From assembly GCA_036278735.1 (NCBI GenBank), contig DASUKM010000004.1:1-62567 (forward strand): DNA of 62,567 bases, read 5' to 3'. Source of the stretch: DASUKM01 sp036278735. Lineage in GTDB: Bacteria; Acidobacteriota; Vicinamibacteria; Vicinamibacterales; 2-12-FULL-66-21. The translations under genes were made by a program, and so were the position numbers. Shown here piece by piece: positions 35,802 through 44,374 of the stretch. Under the pieces are notes generated by a model. It searched no databases. It saw nothing but the letters and a program-made list of their open reading frames with translations, and was not told the DNA's origin. Every line of letters starts with the position of its first letter. The first letter of the stretch is position 1.

Positions 35802-36284
35802 TCAGTCCGTTTTGATCGCGAACAGCCGTTCGCCGTACTGGACCGGTTTGCCGTTTTCCACGTAGGCGCTGACGATTTCCCCTTCGTACTCGGACGTGAT
35901 CTCGTTCATCAGCTTCATCGCTTCGATGATGCAGAGCACCTCGTCCTTGCGCACGCGCTGGCCGATTTCGACGAAGGACGGCGCGCCGGGTTCGGGCGAT
36001 CGATAGAACGTCCCGACGATGGGCGACTTGACGACCGCGAGCTGGACCGACGCCGGATCGGACTCGTCGGCTGGCGCCGACGCCACGGGCGGAAGCGCCC
36101 GCGCCGGGGATTCGGACGCGCCGCCGGCCGGCGCCTGTGGCACGGACCCGGCGTGCGCGACCGCGGGGGCCGCGCCCGGCCCTTTGCGGATCCGGAGCTT
36201 CAGCCCCTCGCGTTCCAGCTCGAACTCCGCCAGCTCGTGCTGCCGGACCAGCTCCAGAATCCGCTCGATGTCCTCGAACTCCAT
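35802..36284 (-). CDS. accB: Biotin carboxyl carrier protein of acetyl-CoA carboxylase
   Basis: A 160-residue protein with an N-terminal helical segment, an Ala/Pro-rich linker (about 45-80) and a C-terminal biotinyl domain. The biotinylated lysine is in IIEAMKLMNEI. It carries the carboxyl group from AccC to the carboxyltransferase for fatty acid synthesis. It is adjacent to accC with no gap. Confidence 0.97.
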   Translation of the reverse strand: MEFEDIERILELVRQHELAEFELEREGLKLRIRKGPGAAPAVAHAGSVPQAPAGGASESPARALPPVASAPADESDPASVQLAVVKSPIVGTFYRSPEPGAPSFVEIGQRVRKDEVLCIIEAMKLMNEITSEYEGEIVSAYVENGKPVQYGERLFAIKTD

Positions 36285-36297
36285 TTTCCTCTTTAAC

Positions 36298-36470
36298 CGG
36301 GGCTCCGCCCCGGACCCCGGCTCGTCGCTCGCGGGGCCCCCGTACCCCGCTCCGCTCCTCGCGGGCCGCGCCGTGCGCGGCCTCGTCTCGCACGCCCCCG
36401 ACCCCGGCTCGTCGCTCGCGGGGACGCCGTACCCCGCTCCGCTCCTCGCGGGCCGCGCCGTGCGCGGCCT
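36298..36470. repeat. Dispersed GC-rich repeat, copies B1 and B2
   Basis: Two tandem copies (about 36298-36381 and 36408-36470) of the element also present at 28178-28265. Shared blocks are CCCCGGCTCGTCGCTCGCGG, TACCCCGCTCCGCTCCTCGC and GGGCCGCGCCGTGCGCGGCC. It fills most of the 211-base gap between the M24 peptidase and accB. Confidence 0.85.
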
Positions 36471-36485
36471 GCTGCGAACCTTGTG

Positions 36486-36508
36486 GGTCAGGGCTTTATG
36501 CCCTGACC
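36486..36508. repeat. Stem-loop over the M24 peptidase stop codon
   Basis: Perfect nine-base arms GGTCAGGGC/GCCCTGACC with a five-base loop; the TAA stop of the M24 peptidase lies in the loop and arm. It is the same design as the stem-loop at the sucC end. Confidence 0.75.
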
Positions 36509-37632
36509 TCGATCAGCACCGGCGCGCTCGTGAGCGGCTCGCAGCCGTCCTCGGTGACGAGGAAGTCGTCTTCGATCCGGACCCCGCCGAGCCCCGGCAC
36601 GTATGCGCCTGGCTCGATCGTGAACACCATGCCGGGCGCGATCTCGTCGTCTCGCAGGCCGGGGACGGCGTGCGAGATCCGCGGCTCCTCGTGTACTTCG
36701 AGGCCGAGGCCGTGCCCCGTGCCGTGGCCAAAGGCTTTGCCGAGCCCGCGCGAGGCGAGCGCTTCCCGCGCGGCCGCGTCGATCGCGCTGGCCCGGACAC
36801 CGGGGCGGACTGCCTGGATGGCCGCCTCCTGCGCCGCCGCCACGGCCTCGTACAAGTGCCGCAAGGCGGTCGAGGGGGCGCCAAGCTGAACCGTACGCGT
36901 AAGATCTACGCAGTATCCGTTGTAGACGCCTCCAAAGTCCAGCACCACGGCGTCTCCCGCCTCGAGCGCCCGGGCCGTCGGACGGGCGTGCGGCAGCGCG
37001 CTGTTGGGGCCCGAGGCGACGATGGTGTCGAAGGCAGGGCGGGAGAAACCGGCGTCGCGCAGGGCGACGTCGATCTCCCAGGCGATGTCCTGTTCGCGCC
37101 GCCCCGGCCGGACGAGTTCGTGCACCCGGCACGCGATCCGGGACAGGCGGCGGCCCGCTTCCTGGAGCGCGGCGATCTCGTCCGCATCCTTGATCACACG
37201 CAGCGCCTCCACCACCCTTTCGGTGGGGACCAGCACCGGGGCCAGGGTGCCGGCCGGCGCCCCCGCCCCCCCGCGGGCGAGCCCCGCCGACAGCTCGTTG
37301 AAGCGCTTGACCGGCATCGACGCCGCCTCGATGCCCGTCCGCAGCGCCTGATCGTGCTGCAGCAGGCCCACGATCGTTTCGTCGTACGAGCGCTCGACGA
37401 CCTCGACCTCGACGTCCGGCACCCCCGCGAGCACCTCCTTCGCGGCGGTCATGTAGCGGAAGTCGACGATCAGCCGGCACGTCGACGGGGCGACCAGCAC
37501 GGCGCCGGCGGTTCCCACGAATCCGGTCAGGTAGTGGACGTTGGTGAGGTCGGTGACGAGGAAGGCGTCCAGCCCGGTGTCGTGCAGCGCCAGGCGAACG
37601 CGGCCGAGCCGCTCGGCGATCCGTGAAGGCAT
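36496..37632 (-). CDS. Xaa-Pro peptidase, M24 family
   Basis: A 378-residue protein with an N-terminal creatinase-like domain (1-125) and the pita-bread catalytic domain. Metal ligands fall in VVLDFGGVYNGYCVDLTRTV (two Asp), GHGTGHGLGLEVHE (His), FTIEPGAYV (Glu) and RIEDDFLV (Glu). It should remove residues next to proline in cytosolic peptides. M24 peptidase genes often lie beside accBC or efp in bacteria; no functional tie is claimed. Confidence 0.92.
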   Translation of the reverse strand: MPSRIAERLGRVRLALHDTGLDAFLVTDLTNVHYLTGFVGTAGAVLVAPSTCRLIVDFRYMTAAKEVLAGVPDVEVEVVERSYDETIVGLLQHDQALRTGIEAASMPVKRFNELSAGLARGGAGAPAGTLAPVLVPTERVVEALRVIKDADEIAALQEAGRRLSRIACRVHELVRPGRREQDIAWEIDVALRDAGFSRPAFDTIVASGPNSALPHARPTARALEAGDAVVLDFGGVYNGYCVDLTRTVQLGAPSTALRHLYEAVAAAQEAAIQAVRPGVRASAIDAAAREALASRGLGKAFGHGTGHGLGLEVHEEPRISHAVPGLRDDEIAPGMVFTIEPGAYVPGLGGVRIEDDFLVTEDGCEPLTSAPVLIEVRA

Positions 37633-37666
37633 GGAGGAATGTCAGCGCCGCGCCCGGCGCCCGCGA

Positions 37667-38296
37667 CTAGAGGCTGAGCGCGCCGGCCATCTCGGCCCGC
37701 GCGCGCTGCACGGCCGCGAGCAGCCGTTCGAGTCGCGCCATCGTATCACCGTCCGGGACGGCGTCGGGGGCCGACATCCTGGCGAGCTTGATCGGCGCGG
37801 GCGGCGGCGCAACGGGGGCGGCCGCCGCGATCGCCCAGTCGGGCGTTCCCGACGCGGCGGCGGCGGAGGCCTGCTCGACTGGCGGGGCGCCGACACTCTT
37901 CTCGATCGAGTCCACCGCGCGCTCCAGTTCGGGATCGTGCCGCGCGAACTGCAGCGCCGACTTGTACTGTTCCAGCGCCTCGGGCAGTTCGCCGCGGCGG
38001 TGGTGGATTTCGGCGAGTCCCCGGATGGCGGCGAGGTTCTCCGGCGCCGTCGCGAGCACGGCCTCGAGTTCCACGCGCGCCGCGTCGTAGTCCCGCATCT
38101 CGATCAACGCCCGCCCGAGCGTGACGCGCGCCGACAGGTACGCCGGATGACGCTGCAGCCCGGTCCGGCACGTCTCGATCGCCTCCTCGTACCGGTTGGC
38201 GCGCCGGTACTCTTCGGCGAGCGCCGCGAACGCAATCGACGCCGGGTCCGCCTGGACCCGGCGCCGCAACTCCTCGAGACGTGGACTGTCGGACAT
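37667..38296 (-). CDS. Tetratricopeptide repeat protein
   Basis: A 209-residue protein with three or four TPR units in residues 18-135 (AFAALAEEYRRANRYEEAIE, GRALIEMRDYDAARVELEAV, LAEIHHRRGELPEALEQYKS), an Ala/Pro-rich linker and a C-terminal helix. There is no signal peptide. It lies between the M24 peptidase and the PKD lipoprotein, downstream of the pilus genes, and could be a scaffold; its partner is unknown. Confidence 0.8.
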   Translation of the reverse strand: MSDSPRLEELRRRVQADPASIAFAALAEEYRRANRYEEAIETCRTGLQRHPAYLSARVTLGRALIEMRDYDAARVELEAVLATAPENLAAIRGLAEIHHRRGELPEALEQYKSALQFARHDPELERAVDSIEKSVGAPPVEQASAAAASGTPDWAIAAAAPVAPPPAPIKLARMSAPDAVPDGDTMARLERLLAAVQRARAEMAGALSL

Positions 38297-38312
38297 GAAG
38301 GATCGGGCCTCG

Positions 38313-39881
38313 TCAAGAGATCGTGATGATCAGGGTCGTCGTGCTGCTCTTGCTGGCACTGTCGACGACCGTCAACGTGACCGTGTACGTCTGTCCGCCC
38401 GTGCTGAATGTGTGGGTCGGATTCGCAAGGGTGCTGGCGTTGTTCCCGGGACCCGATGTCGGGTCGCCGAACGACCAGTTGTAGCTCGCAATCGTTCTCC
38501 CCCCAGCAGCGGTCGAGCTCGAGGCGTCGAACCCGAAGACCGTTGCGGTCGTTCCTGAGGTCGCAGACGCGACGATTTTGGCGACGGGCGCGTCGCTCGA
38601 GACGAGCACCGTCTGCGACCTTGTGGCCGTCTGACCCGTATCGTCGGTCACGGTCAACAGCACCGTGTACGAACCCACGGCGGCGAACGCATGGGTCGGC
38701 GTCGGCCCGGATCCGCTCGAGCCGTCACCAAATTTCCACGCGTAGTTCGAAATCGAGCGTCCCGACGGCACCTTCGAGATCGTGCCGTCGAAAAACACTG
38801 TCTGCGTCGCCACGGGATTCGTCGGCGAGAAGATGAAGTCTGCTGTCGGCGCTCCAGGCGTTCCGATCGAGAGAGTCTGGCTCCCCGTGGCCACGTGGCC
38901 GTCGTCGTCGGTCACCGTCAGGACGACGGTGTAGGTGCCCGCCACGCCGTATGCGTGAGACGTCGTGACGCCGGACCCTGTCGCACCGTCCCCGAAGTTC
39001 CACCGATAGGACACGATCGAGTGGCCGGCCGGGACGGTCGAGGTCCCCGCATTGAAGTTGACGGTCTGATTCAGGGCCGGCGAGCTCGGCGAGTACACGA
39101 ACGCCGCCGTGGGCCCCGTGGCCGCCCCGATCGTGATCGCCTGCGACGACTGCGCCGAACGGCCGTAGCTGTCTTTGACGGTCAGGCTCACAAAATAAGT
39201 GCCGGGCGCGTCGAACGAGTGCGTCGTGACCTTGCCGCTACCGTGATCGCCGTCGCCGAAATCCCAGGAGTAGCTCGCGATTGCATTGTACGTGTCGGTA
39301 CTCGCGGAGCCATCGAACTGGACGTCCTGGTGATCCGACGCACTGGAGGGAGTGATGCTGAACTTCGACACGATATCGCTCGGCGGAATGATTACCCCCG
39401 GCGGTACGAGGCGGATGCTGACATAGCGCGGCGTCTCGTTTCCGAAATCCGTTCCCATCGGAAGAACCCGAATCGATACAGGGTCGGGATCATCCACGAC
39501 GACACAGCCAGTGGGGAAATTACTCCTGTTACAGCCTTGCGGAAATGGTGCCGTATAGACCGCGCTGGCCTGGCCGTTGTTGTCGGTGACGATGTTGCGC
39601 GCCGACAGCGTCCCTTTAGTGTCGGCCACGATGTTTCCGACGACGGTGTCGACGCGCATCGAAAGGTTCCGGTACGGCTGCCCGTTCGCGTCGCGCGCTG
39701 TCACCGTGAGGAGCGCCTGCGAGGAGCCATCCTCCGTTACCACGTCAGGATTGGCCGAAATCGTGATCGACGTCCCAAACTCCGACGGCCCGGTCAGCGA
39801 GGGGGCGTCCTGCTTGTGCATCGTGCAGCCCACCGCCGCCAGCAACGTCAGCGCCGCGATCCAGATCTTCGTTCGTGCCAT
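38313..39881 (-). CDS. PKD-domain lipoprotein
   Basis: A 522-residue protein with a lipoprotein signal (MARTKIWIAALTLLAAVGC). After an N-terminal Ig/invasin-like domain (NPDVVTEDGSSQALLTVTA, then a DNNGQASAVYTAP motif), there are four PKD domains, each with an xWxFGDG-like core (YSWDFGDGDHGSG, YRWNFGDGATGSG, YAWKFGDGSSGSG, YNWSFGDPTSGPG). Extracytoplasmic adhesion or structural role is inferred. It lies downstream of pilMNOPQ and a second lipoprotein gene on the same strand, so a link to pilus function is possible. Confidence 0.88.
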   Translation of the reverse strand: MARTKIWIAALTLLAAVGCTMHKQDAPSLTGPSEFGTSITISANPDVVTEDGSSQALLTVTARDANGQPYRNLSMRVDTVVGNIVADTKGTLSARNIVTDNNGQASAVYTAPFPQGCNRSNFPTGCVVVDDPDPVSIRVLPMGTDFGNETPRYVSIRLVPPGVIIPPSDIVSKFSITPSSASDHQDVQFDGSASTDTYNAIASYSWDFGDGDHGSGKVTTHSFDAPGTYFVSLTVKDSYGRSAQSSQAITIGAATGPTAAFVYSPSSPALNQTVNFNAGTSTVPAGHSIVSYRWNFGDGATGSGVTTSHAYGVAGTYTVVLTVTDDDGHVATGSQTLSIGTPGAPTADFIFSPTNPVATQTVFFDGTISKVPSGRSISNYAWKFGDGSSGSGPTPTHAFAAVGSYTVLLTVTDDTGQTATRSQTVLVSSDAPVAKIVASATSGTTATVFGFDASSSTAAGGRTIASYNWSFGDPTSGPGNNASTLANPTHTFSTGGQTYTVTLTVVDSASKSSTTTLIITIS

Positions 39882-39937
39882 ATGCCTCTGCCGGGCGGTC
39901 CGGCCCCCTGAAGCTACCGAAAGGTTGAAGGGACGCG

Positions 39938-40564
39938 CTACTTGCTGTCCGCGAAGTCGCCGAAATCAATCTCGATGTTGCCGCTCACCGTCACGTCACG
40001 CCCGGCCTGGTCGTGGCCGTAGAAGGTCACCTGCGCCAGCGTCGTGATGATGACCGGATTGCCCGACAGCGCCTGCAGTGGCGCTTCCTCTTTCGCGACA
40101 TCGCGAACGAGATTGAACGATACCGTCGTCACACCGGTCACGGTTGCCGTCAGCGCGCCGTCGAACCCGTACGGCACGTCCACGCCGGGCGTGTTGCGGC
40201 CGTCGGCGCGTACGTAATCGACGTGGTACCTGTCGAGGGTGATGAAGTTGTTGACCGTCGGTGTATTGGGCGACGATGGCGAACCGGGATCCTTGAGCGC
40301 CAGTTGGAACGCAACCTGGCCGAGATCGTTGAAGATAGCCGGGGCAGGCGGCTGCCCCACGCGCGTGACCACGTCGGAGAGCAGCGGCGTGCCGAACTGG
40401 CCCGGGTTGTTGCCGGGCGCTCCCTGGAGCGTCGTGATGATCAGGTAGGAGGATCCCTGTCCCTCGCGCACCTGACTGCTGCACGACGCCGCCAGCACGC
40501 AAGCGCCCAGCGCCACCGCGGCGCGGATGCCGGATCCCCAGACTGCTTTGTGCGCGATACGCAT
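39938..40564 (-). CDS. Hypothetical lipoprotein near pilQ
   Basis: A 208-residue protein with a lipoprotein signal ending VLAASC. The remainder is beta-rich with two repeated-looking Ile/Thr strands (SYLIITTLQGAPG, NPVIITTLAQVTF) and no known domain. It lies between pilQ and the PKD lipoprotein and is probably exported to the outer membrane. A 30-bp palindromic repeat array separates it from pilQ. Confidence 0.7.
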   Translation of the reverse strand: MRIAHKAVWGSGIRAAVALGACVLAASCSSQVREGQGSSYLIITTLQGAPGNNPGQFGTPLLSDVVTRVGQPPAPAIFNDLGQVAFQLALKDPGSPSSPNTPTVNNFITLDRYHVDYVRADGRNTPGVDVPYGFDGALTATVTGVTTVSFNLVRDVAKEEAPLQALSGNPVIITTLAQVTFYGHDQAGRDVTVSGNIEIDFGDFADSK

Positions 40565-40579
40565 CTGTGTTTCACCCTG

Positions 40580-40669
40580 CGGCGGGTCTGAAGACCCGCC
40601 CTACAGCCCCGGCGGGTCTGAAGACCCGCCCTACAACCCCGGCGGGTCTGAAGACCCGCCCTACAGCCC
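40580..40669. repeat. Tandem 30-bp palindromic repeat, three copies
   Basis: Exact 30-bp units begin at 40580, 40610 and 40640, each with GGCGGGTCT/AGACCCGCC arms and a CCTACA linker. They match the array at 1-119. They lie between the pilQ stop and the small lipoprotein gene. Confidence 0.9.
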
Positions 40670-40694
40670 AAAGCCCAACGACCGCCGCGCGCGC

Positions 40695-43151
40695 CTAGCT
40701 GCGCAAGATGCGCGGCGTGATGAAGATCAACAACTCGCGGCTCGAATCCGTCTGCGTTTCCCGCTTGAACAGCCACCCGAGCAGCGGCACCCGGTGGAGC
40801 AACGGCGTGTGGTCGTCGGTCGACTGCTGCTGGCTCACGAAAATGCCGCCGATGACCGTCGTGGCGCCGTCGTTCACCTGCACCGTCGTATTCGCGCTCT
40901 GCGTATCGATCGGCGGAATGCCGTTCACCTGACGCGAGAAGTCCGGCGTGGCGTTCTGGACCGTGATGCTCATGATCACGGTGTTGGCCGCGGTGATGTG
41001 CGGCAGCACCTTCAGCGACAGCACCGCGTCCTTGAACGCCACCGTCACCGTGTTGTTCGCGACCGTCTGAATGGGAATCTGGATGCCCTGGGCGACCTCC
41101 GCCTCGACGTTGTTCTGCGTCGTCAAGCGTGGCGTCGAGAGCACGCGCCCCTTGCCGGTGTTCTCGAGCGCCGTGAGCGCGACGTCCAGGTTGAACGCGC
41201 CGTTGACGGACCCGAGCGCCAGGCCCACGCCGGACGAGGCGGCCGCCGCCGCGAGGTTCACGGCCGTGGCGGTCGACTGGTTCGGGGTCGCGCCGACGTC
41301 GATCGGTGCCTGCGATCCGCCCACCGCGCCGCCGACCCCGATGCTGTTGGGGAACGCGAGCGGCGTCGTGTTGCCGAGCGCGGGCGTCATCCGGCCGTTG
41401 AAGCCCCACTGCACGCCGATCGCGCGCGCGAAATCGCGCGTCGTCTGGACGATGCGCGCTTCGACCTCGACCTGCGGCTCCGGCTTGTCGAGCGTGCCGA
41501 TCAGGTTGGCCGCCGTCTGCAGGCGGTCGGGCAGGTCCGAGATGATCAAGGTGTTGGTGCGCGTGTCGACCTGAATCTGCCCGCGCTGCGAGAGCGCCGA
41601 GCGCGTCAGCAGCGGCGAGAGCGCCTCCGCCTTCGCGTAGCTCAGGGGAAACGTCTGGACGTGCAGCTCCCCCGCCAGCGCGCGCTCGTCGGAGAGCTTG
41701 CGCTGCGCGGTCTGCTCGTCGGCGAGCACCGCGAGCGGCGCGATCCGGACGATCGTGCCGTCGACGGTCCATCCGAGTTTGTTGCCCCGGAGGATCGTGT
41801 CGAGCGCCTGATCCCAGGGCACTTCGTTCAGCACGATGTCCACGCGCCCCTGCACCTGCGGATCGATCACCATGTTGAGGCCGCTGATCTCCGCGAAGGT
41901 GCGGAGCACCGACCGCAGATCGGCGTCCTGGAAGTCCATGCTGATCGGGTGGCCGCTGTACTTCTTGTCGCCGGTGCCGGGCACCCCCTGGTTCAGCGTG
42001 GGGCTCGGCGTCTTCTGCGCGGCGGGCGCGGGCTCGGCCGCGGCCGTCTTCTGGACGTTGGCCAGCGTCTCCGGCTTCGCGGAGGAGGGAGGCGTCGCCG
42101 TCGGCTTGCTCTGCGCGTTCGCCGAGGGCGGGGGTGCGACGACGGTCTTGGCCGGCTGCTTCGCCTGGAGGCCGAGCGCCGCGATCGGATCGTCGCTCCC
42201 GGCCGGCGGCATCAGGGCGGCGGCATTCTTCATCGCCTGTTCCACGGTGATGTCCGGCTCCGGCGCCTCGTCGTCGTCGTGGACCGGCGGCGCGACGAGC
42301 ACTTCGCCGCCCCCCGTCTGGAAGACGACCGCGAGATCGCGTCCGTCGCTGCCGGCGCGCTCGATGTGATACGTGGCGCCGGGCGCGATTTCCATCACGA
42401 CGCGGGTGAGCAGCGGATCGCGTTTCTCGACGGAGACGTCGACCGTCTTCACCAGCGCGGTGTTCACGCGGGTCTGCGACGGCGCGTGCGAGCCCAGGCC
42501 CGGAAAGTCGATCACGATCCGGCGCGGCAGATCGCCGGCCTCGTTCAGCGTCGCCGGCTCCAGGCGGCCGTTGCCGCTCAACGTCACGGTCGTGGCCGAC
42601 GAACTCCGCTTCGCGTGCACGTGCTCGAGCACGGTGGCGGCCGGCACCGAGACCGCCGGCGCGCCGGGCTCCGGCTGCGGCGACGGGGCACGTACGGGCG
42701 TCGGCGCGATGTCGGGCACGGCGGGGGTCGACGAGGGCTCGAGGTCGACGCGGATGGTGTTGCGGGCGCTGTGCACCTGATAGAGCGTGGGCGCGGCCAG
42801 CGCGACCCGCACGCGCGCGAGCGCCTGCCCGTCGAGCGCGGTCGCCTGCTCCAGGGTGACGCCGGCAATCGGTCCGCGCCGCGCGATGTCGCTCGCCGCG
42901 TCCGCCACGCTGACGCCGTGCAGATCCACGAGCAGCGTGAGCGGGTCGGGACGGCTGACGGCATACGCCACCGGCTGGCTCGCTTCGATGAGCAGCGCCG
43001 CCGAGCGGCCGTGCGTCTGCGCGGTCACGCCGACCAGTCGGACCGGCGCCGGGGCGGCGGTCAGGACGAGTCCGCCGCACAGCGCGGCGGCCACGGCGCA
43101 GGCCGCGATCAACCGGCGCGCCGGCTGGAGTCGGACATGGAAGGCCATCAT
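40695..43151 (-). CDS. pilQ: Type IV pilus secretin PilQ
   Basis: An 818-residue outer-membrane secretin. The N-terminal part has a signal segment and two AMIN domains (about 40-130 and 190-275). A secretin/TonB short N-terminal domain is near residue 400 (ISMDFQDADLRSVLRTFAEI). The secretin core runs from about 540 (VEVEARIVQTTRDFARAIGV) to the C-terminal signature VPLLGWLFKRETQ and LLIFITPRIL. It forms the pore through which the pilus fibre passes. It follows pilP with no gap. Confidence 0.95.
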   Translation of the reverse strand: MMAFHVRLQPARRLIAACAVAAALCGGLVLTAAPAPVRLVGVTAQTHGRSAALLIEASQPVAYAVSRPDPLTLLVDLHGVSVADAASDIARRGPIAGVTLEQATALDGQALARVRVALAAPTLYQVHSARNTIRVDLEPSSTPAVPDIAPTPVRAPSPQPEPGAPAVSVPAATVLEHVHAKRSSSATTVTLSGNGRLEPATLNEAGDLPRRIVIDFPGLGSHAPSQTRVNTALVKTVDVSVEKRDPLLTRVVMEIAPGATYHIERAGSDGRDLAVVFQTGGGEVLVAPPVHDDDEAPEPDITVEQAMKNAAALMPPAGSDDPIAALGLQAKQPAKTVVAPPPSANAQSKPTATPPSSAKPETLANVQKTAAAEPAPAAQKTPSPTLNQGVPGTGDKKYSGHPISMDFQDADLRSVLRTFAEISGLNMVIDPQVQGRVDIVLNEVPWDQALDTILRGNKLGWTVDGTIVRIAPLAVLADEQTAQRKLSDERALAGELHVQTFPLSYAKAEALSPLLTRSALSQRGQIQVDTRTNTLIISDLPDRLQTAANLIGTLDKPEPQVEVEARIVQTTRDFARAIGVQWGFNGRMTPALGNTTPLAFPNSIGVGGAVGGSQAPIDVGATPNQSTATAVNLAAAAASSGVGLALGSVNGAFNLDVALTALENTGKGRVLSTPRLTTQNNVEAEVAQGIQIPIQTVANNTVTVAFKDAVLSLKVLPHITAANTVIMSITVQNATPDFSRQVNGIPPIDTQSANTTVQVNDGATTVIGGIFVSQQQSTDDHTPLLHRVPLLGWLFKRETQTDSSRELLIFITPRILRS

Positions 43152-43751
43152 CTATTTCACCTCGGGCCGAATCGTCTTCCGGACCTCTCGCTGCTTGACG
43201 AGCGACAGCGGGTCGTTGACGTCCTGCGAGAACACGATCGCTTCCTGCGTGATCGATTTCACGGTGCCGTCGAGCACCCGATCGCCGGCGTGCACGATGT
43301 ACGTCTTGTTGTCGGCCGCCTGCACGATGCCCAGGAAGCCACCCGGATCCTTCATGATTCCCTTCACCGTCATGTCCCCAATCAGCAGCCCGGCGAGCCC
43401 CGCCGGCCGATCGGCGGCGGTCGGGATCCCCTGGCCGCGCGCCAGGAGGCTGACGAACGGGTCGCGCCGGCCGCCCGGGTCGTACGAGTAGCCGGCCGCG
43501 GCCGTCGGGCCGGCCGGCGCGGTCGGGTTGGCCGGCGCCGTCGCCGCGGGCGCGGGCGCGGCGGGCTCCGTCTGCGCCGTGCTCTGCTCGAGCGCTTCTT
43601 TCCCGCCCGGCTGGTTGCCGGTCGTCTGCGCGGTGTGCACCGCCGCGGCGGCCTTCTTCGCCGCGTGGATCGCGGGCAGCGGATTCTGCGCCGCGGCCGG
43701 CCCGGCCAGCAGCAGCACCGCCGCGCACGAGAGCAGGGCGCGCCTCGTCAT
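43152..43751 (-). CDS. pilP: Type IV pilus assembly lipoprotein-type protein PilP
   Basis: A 199-residue protein from the ATG at 43751, with a signal segment (LLSCAAVLLLAGPAAAQ), an Ala/Pro-rich linker, then the PilP core: RRDPFVSLLA, LLIGDMTVKGIMKDPGGFL and VHAGDRVLDGTVKSI. It links the inner-membrane PilMNO complex to PilQ. Its start overlaps the pilO stop by four bases. Confidence 0.92.
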   Translation of the reverse strand: MTRRALLSCAAVLLLAGPAAAQNPLPAIHAAKKAAAAVHTAQTTGNQPGGKEALEQSTAQTEPAAPAPAATAPANPTAPAGPTAAAGYSYDPGGRRDPFVSLLARGQGIPTAADRPAGLAGLLIGDMTVKGIMKDPGGFLGIVQAADNKTYIVHAGDRVLDGTVKSITQEAIVFSQDVNDPLSLVKQREVRKTIRPEVK

Positions 43752-44350
43752 CGTCCCCTCGGACGCCGCCCGCCGCGTCCCCCCTTGCCGGTTTCCTGCT
43801 GCAGCACGAAGGTCGTGGCCGTACACTCGGCCACGACGGTCGCGCTCGGCTTCTGCTGCGGCAGCGCTTTGATCGAGATGTTGCTCACGTCGATGATCCG
43901 CGGGAATTTGCTGATGCGATCGAAGAACACGCCGAGGTCGTGATACGTGCCCTCGGCGACGAGGTGATACGGCACTTCGAGATACATCGCCTCCTGCTTC
44001 GTCGCCGCCGGCGTGAAGCGCAGGATCGAAAGATTCGACTGCGTGGCGAGCCCCTGCAGCCGCCGCAGCGTGTCGGCGACATCCTTCTGTTCGGGCAGCA
44101 CCTGGCGCAGACCGTCGAGGCGCTTTTCCAGGTCCTTGACCTGCCCTTCGAACTCGGGAAGCCGGCGCGCCGTGACGACCCCCTTGTTCACGTCGGCGCG
44201 CAGCGCGCGCAGGTGCGTCTGGCGCAGGGTGATGTCGGCCTGCACGTCCGACACGTAGAAATTCCAGAACCCGAATACCGCGCCGGCGCACACGACCACG
44301 AATGCCGCGAGCTGGCCGTACCACGGGAGCTTGGAGAGCGAGAGTTCCAT
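43748..44350 (-). CDS. pilO: Type IV pilus inner-membrane protein PilO
   Basis: A 200-residue protein with a short cytoplasmic start, one membrane helix (LAAFVVVCAGAVFGFWNFYV), a coiled coil (LPEFEGQVKDLEKRLDGLRQ) and a periplasmic ferredoxin-like domain. It pairs with PilN in the alignment complex. A basic Gly/Arg tail ends the protein. It lies between pilN and pilP. Confidence 0.92.
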   Translation of the reverse strand: MELSLSKLPWYGQLAAFVVVCAGAVFGFWNFYVSDVQADITLRQTHLRALRADVNKGVVTARRLPEFEGQVKDLEKRLDGLRQVLPEQKDVADTLRRLQGLATQSNLSILRFTPAATKQEAMYLEVPYHLVAEGTYHDLGVFFDRISKFPRIIDVSNISIKALPQQKPSATVVAECTATTFVLQQETGKGGRGGRRPRGR

Positions 44351-44374
44351 GTGTCCTGCTGCGTTTCGGGCGCG

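Noticed and set aside
40580..40669. CRISPR array
   Set aside because: Units are directly adjacent with no unique spacers, and no cas gene is present.
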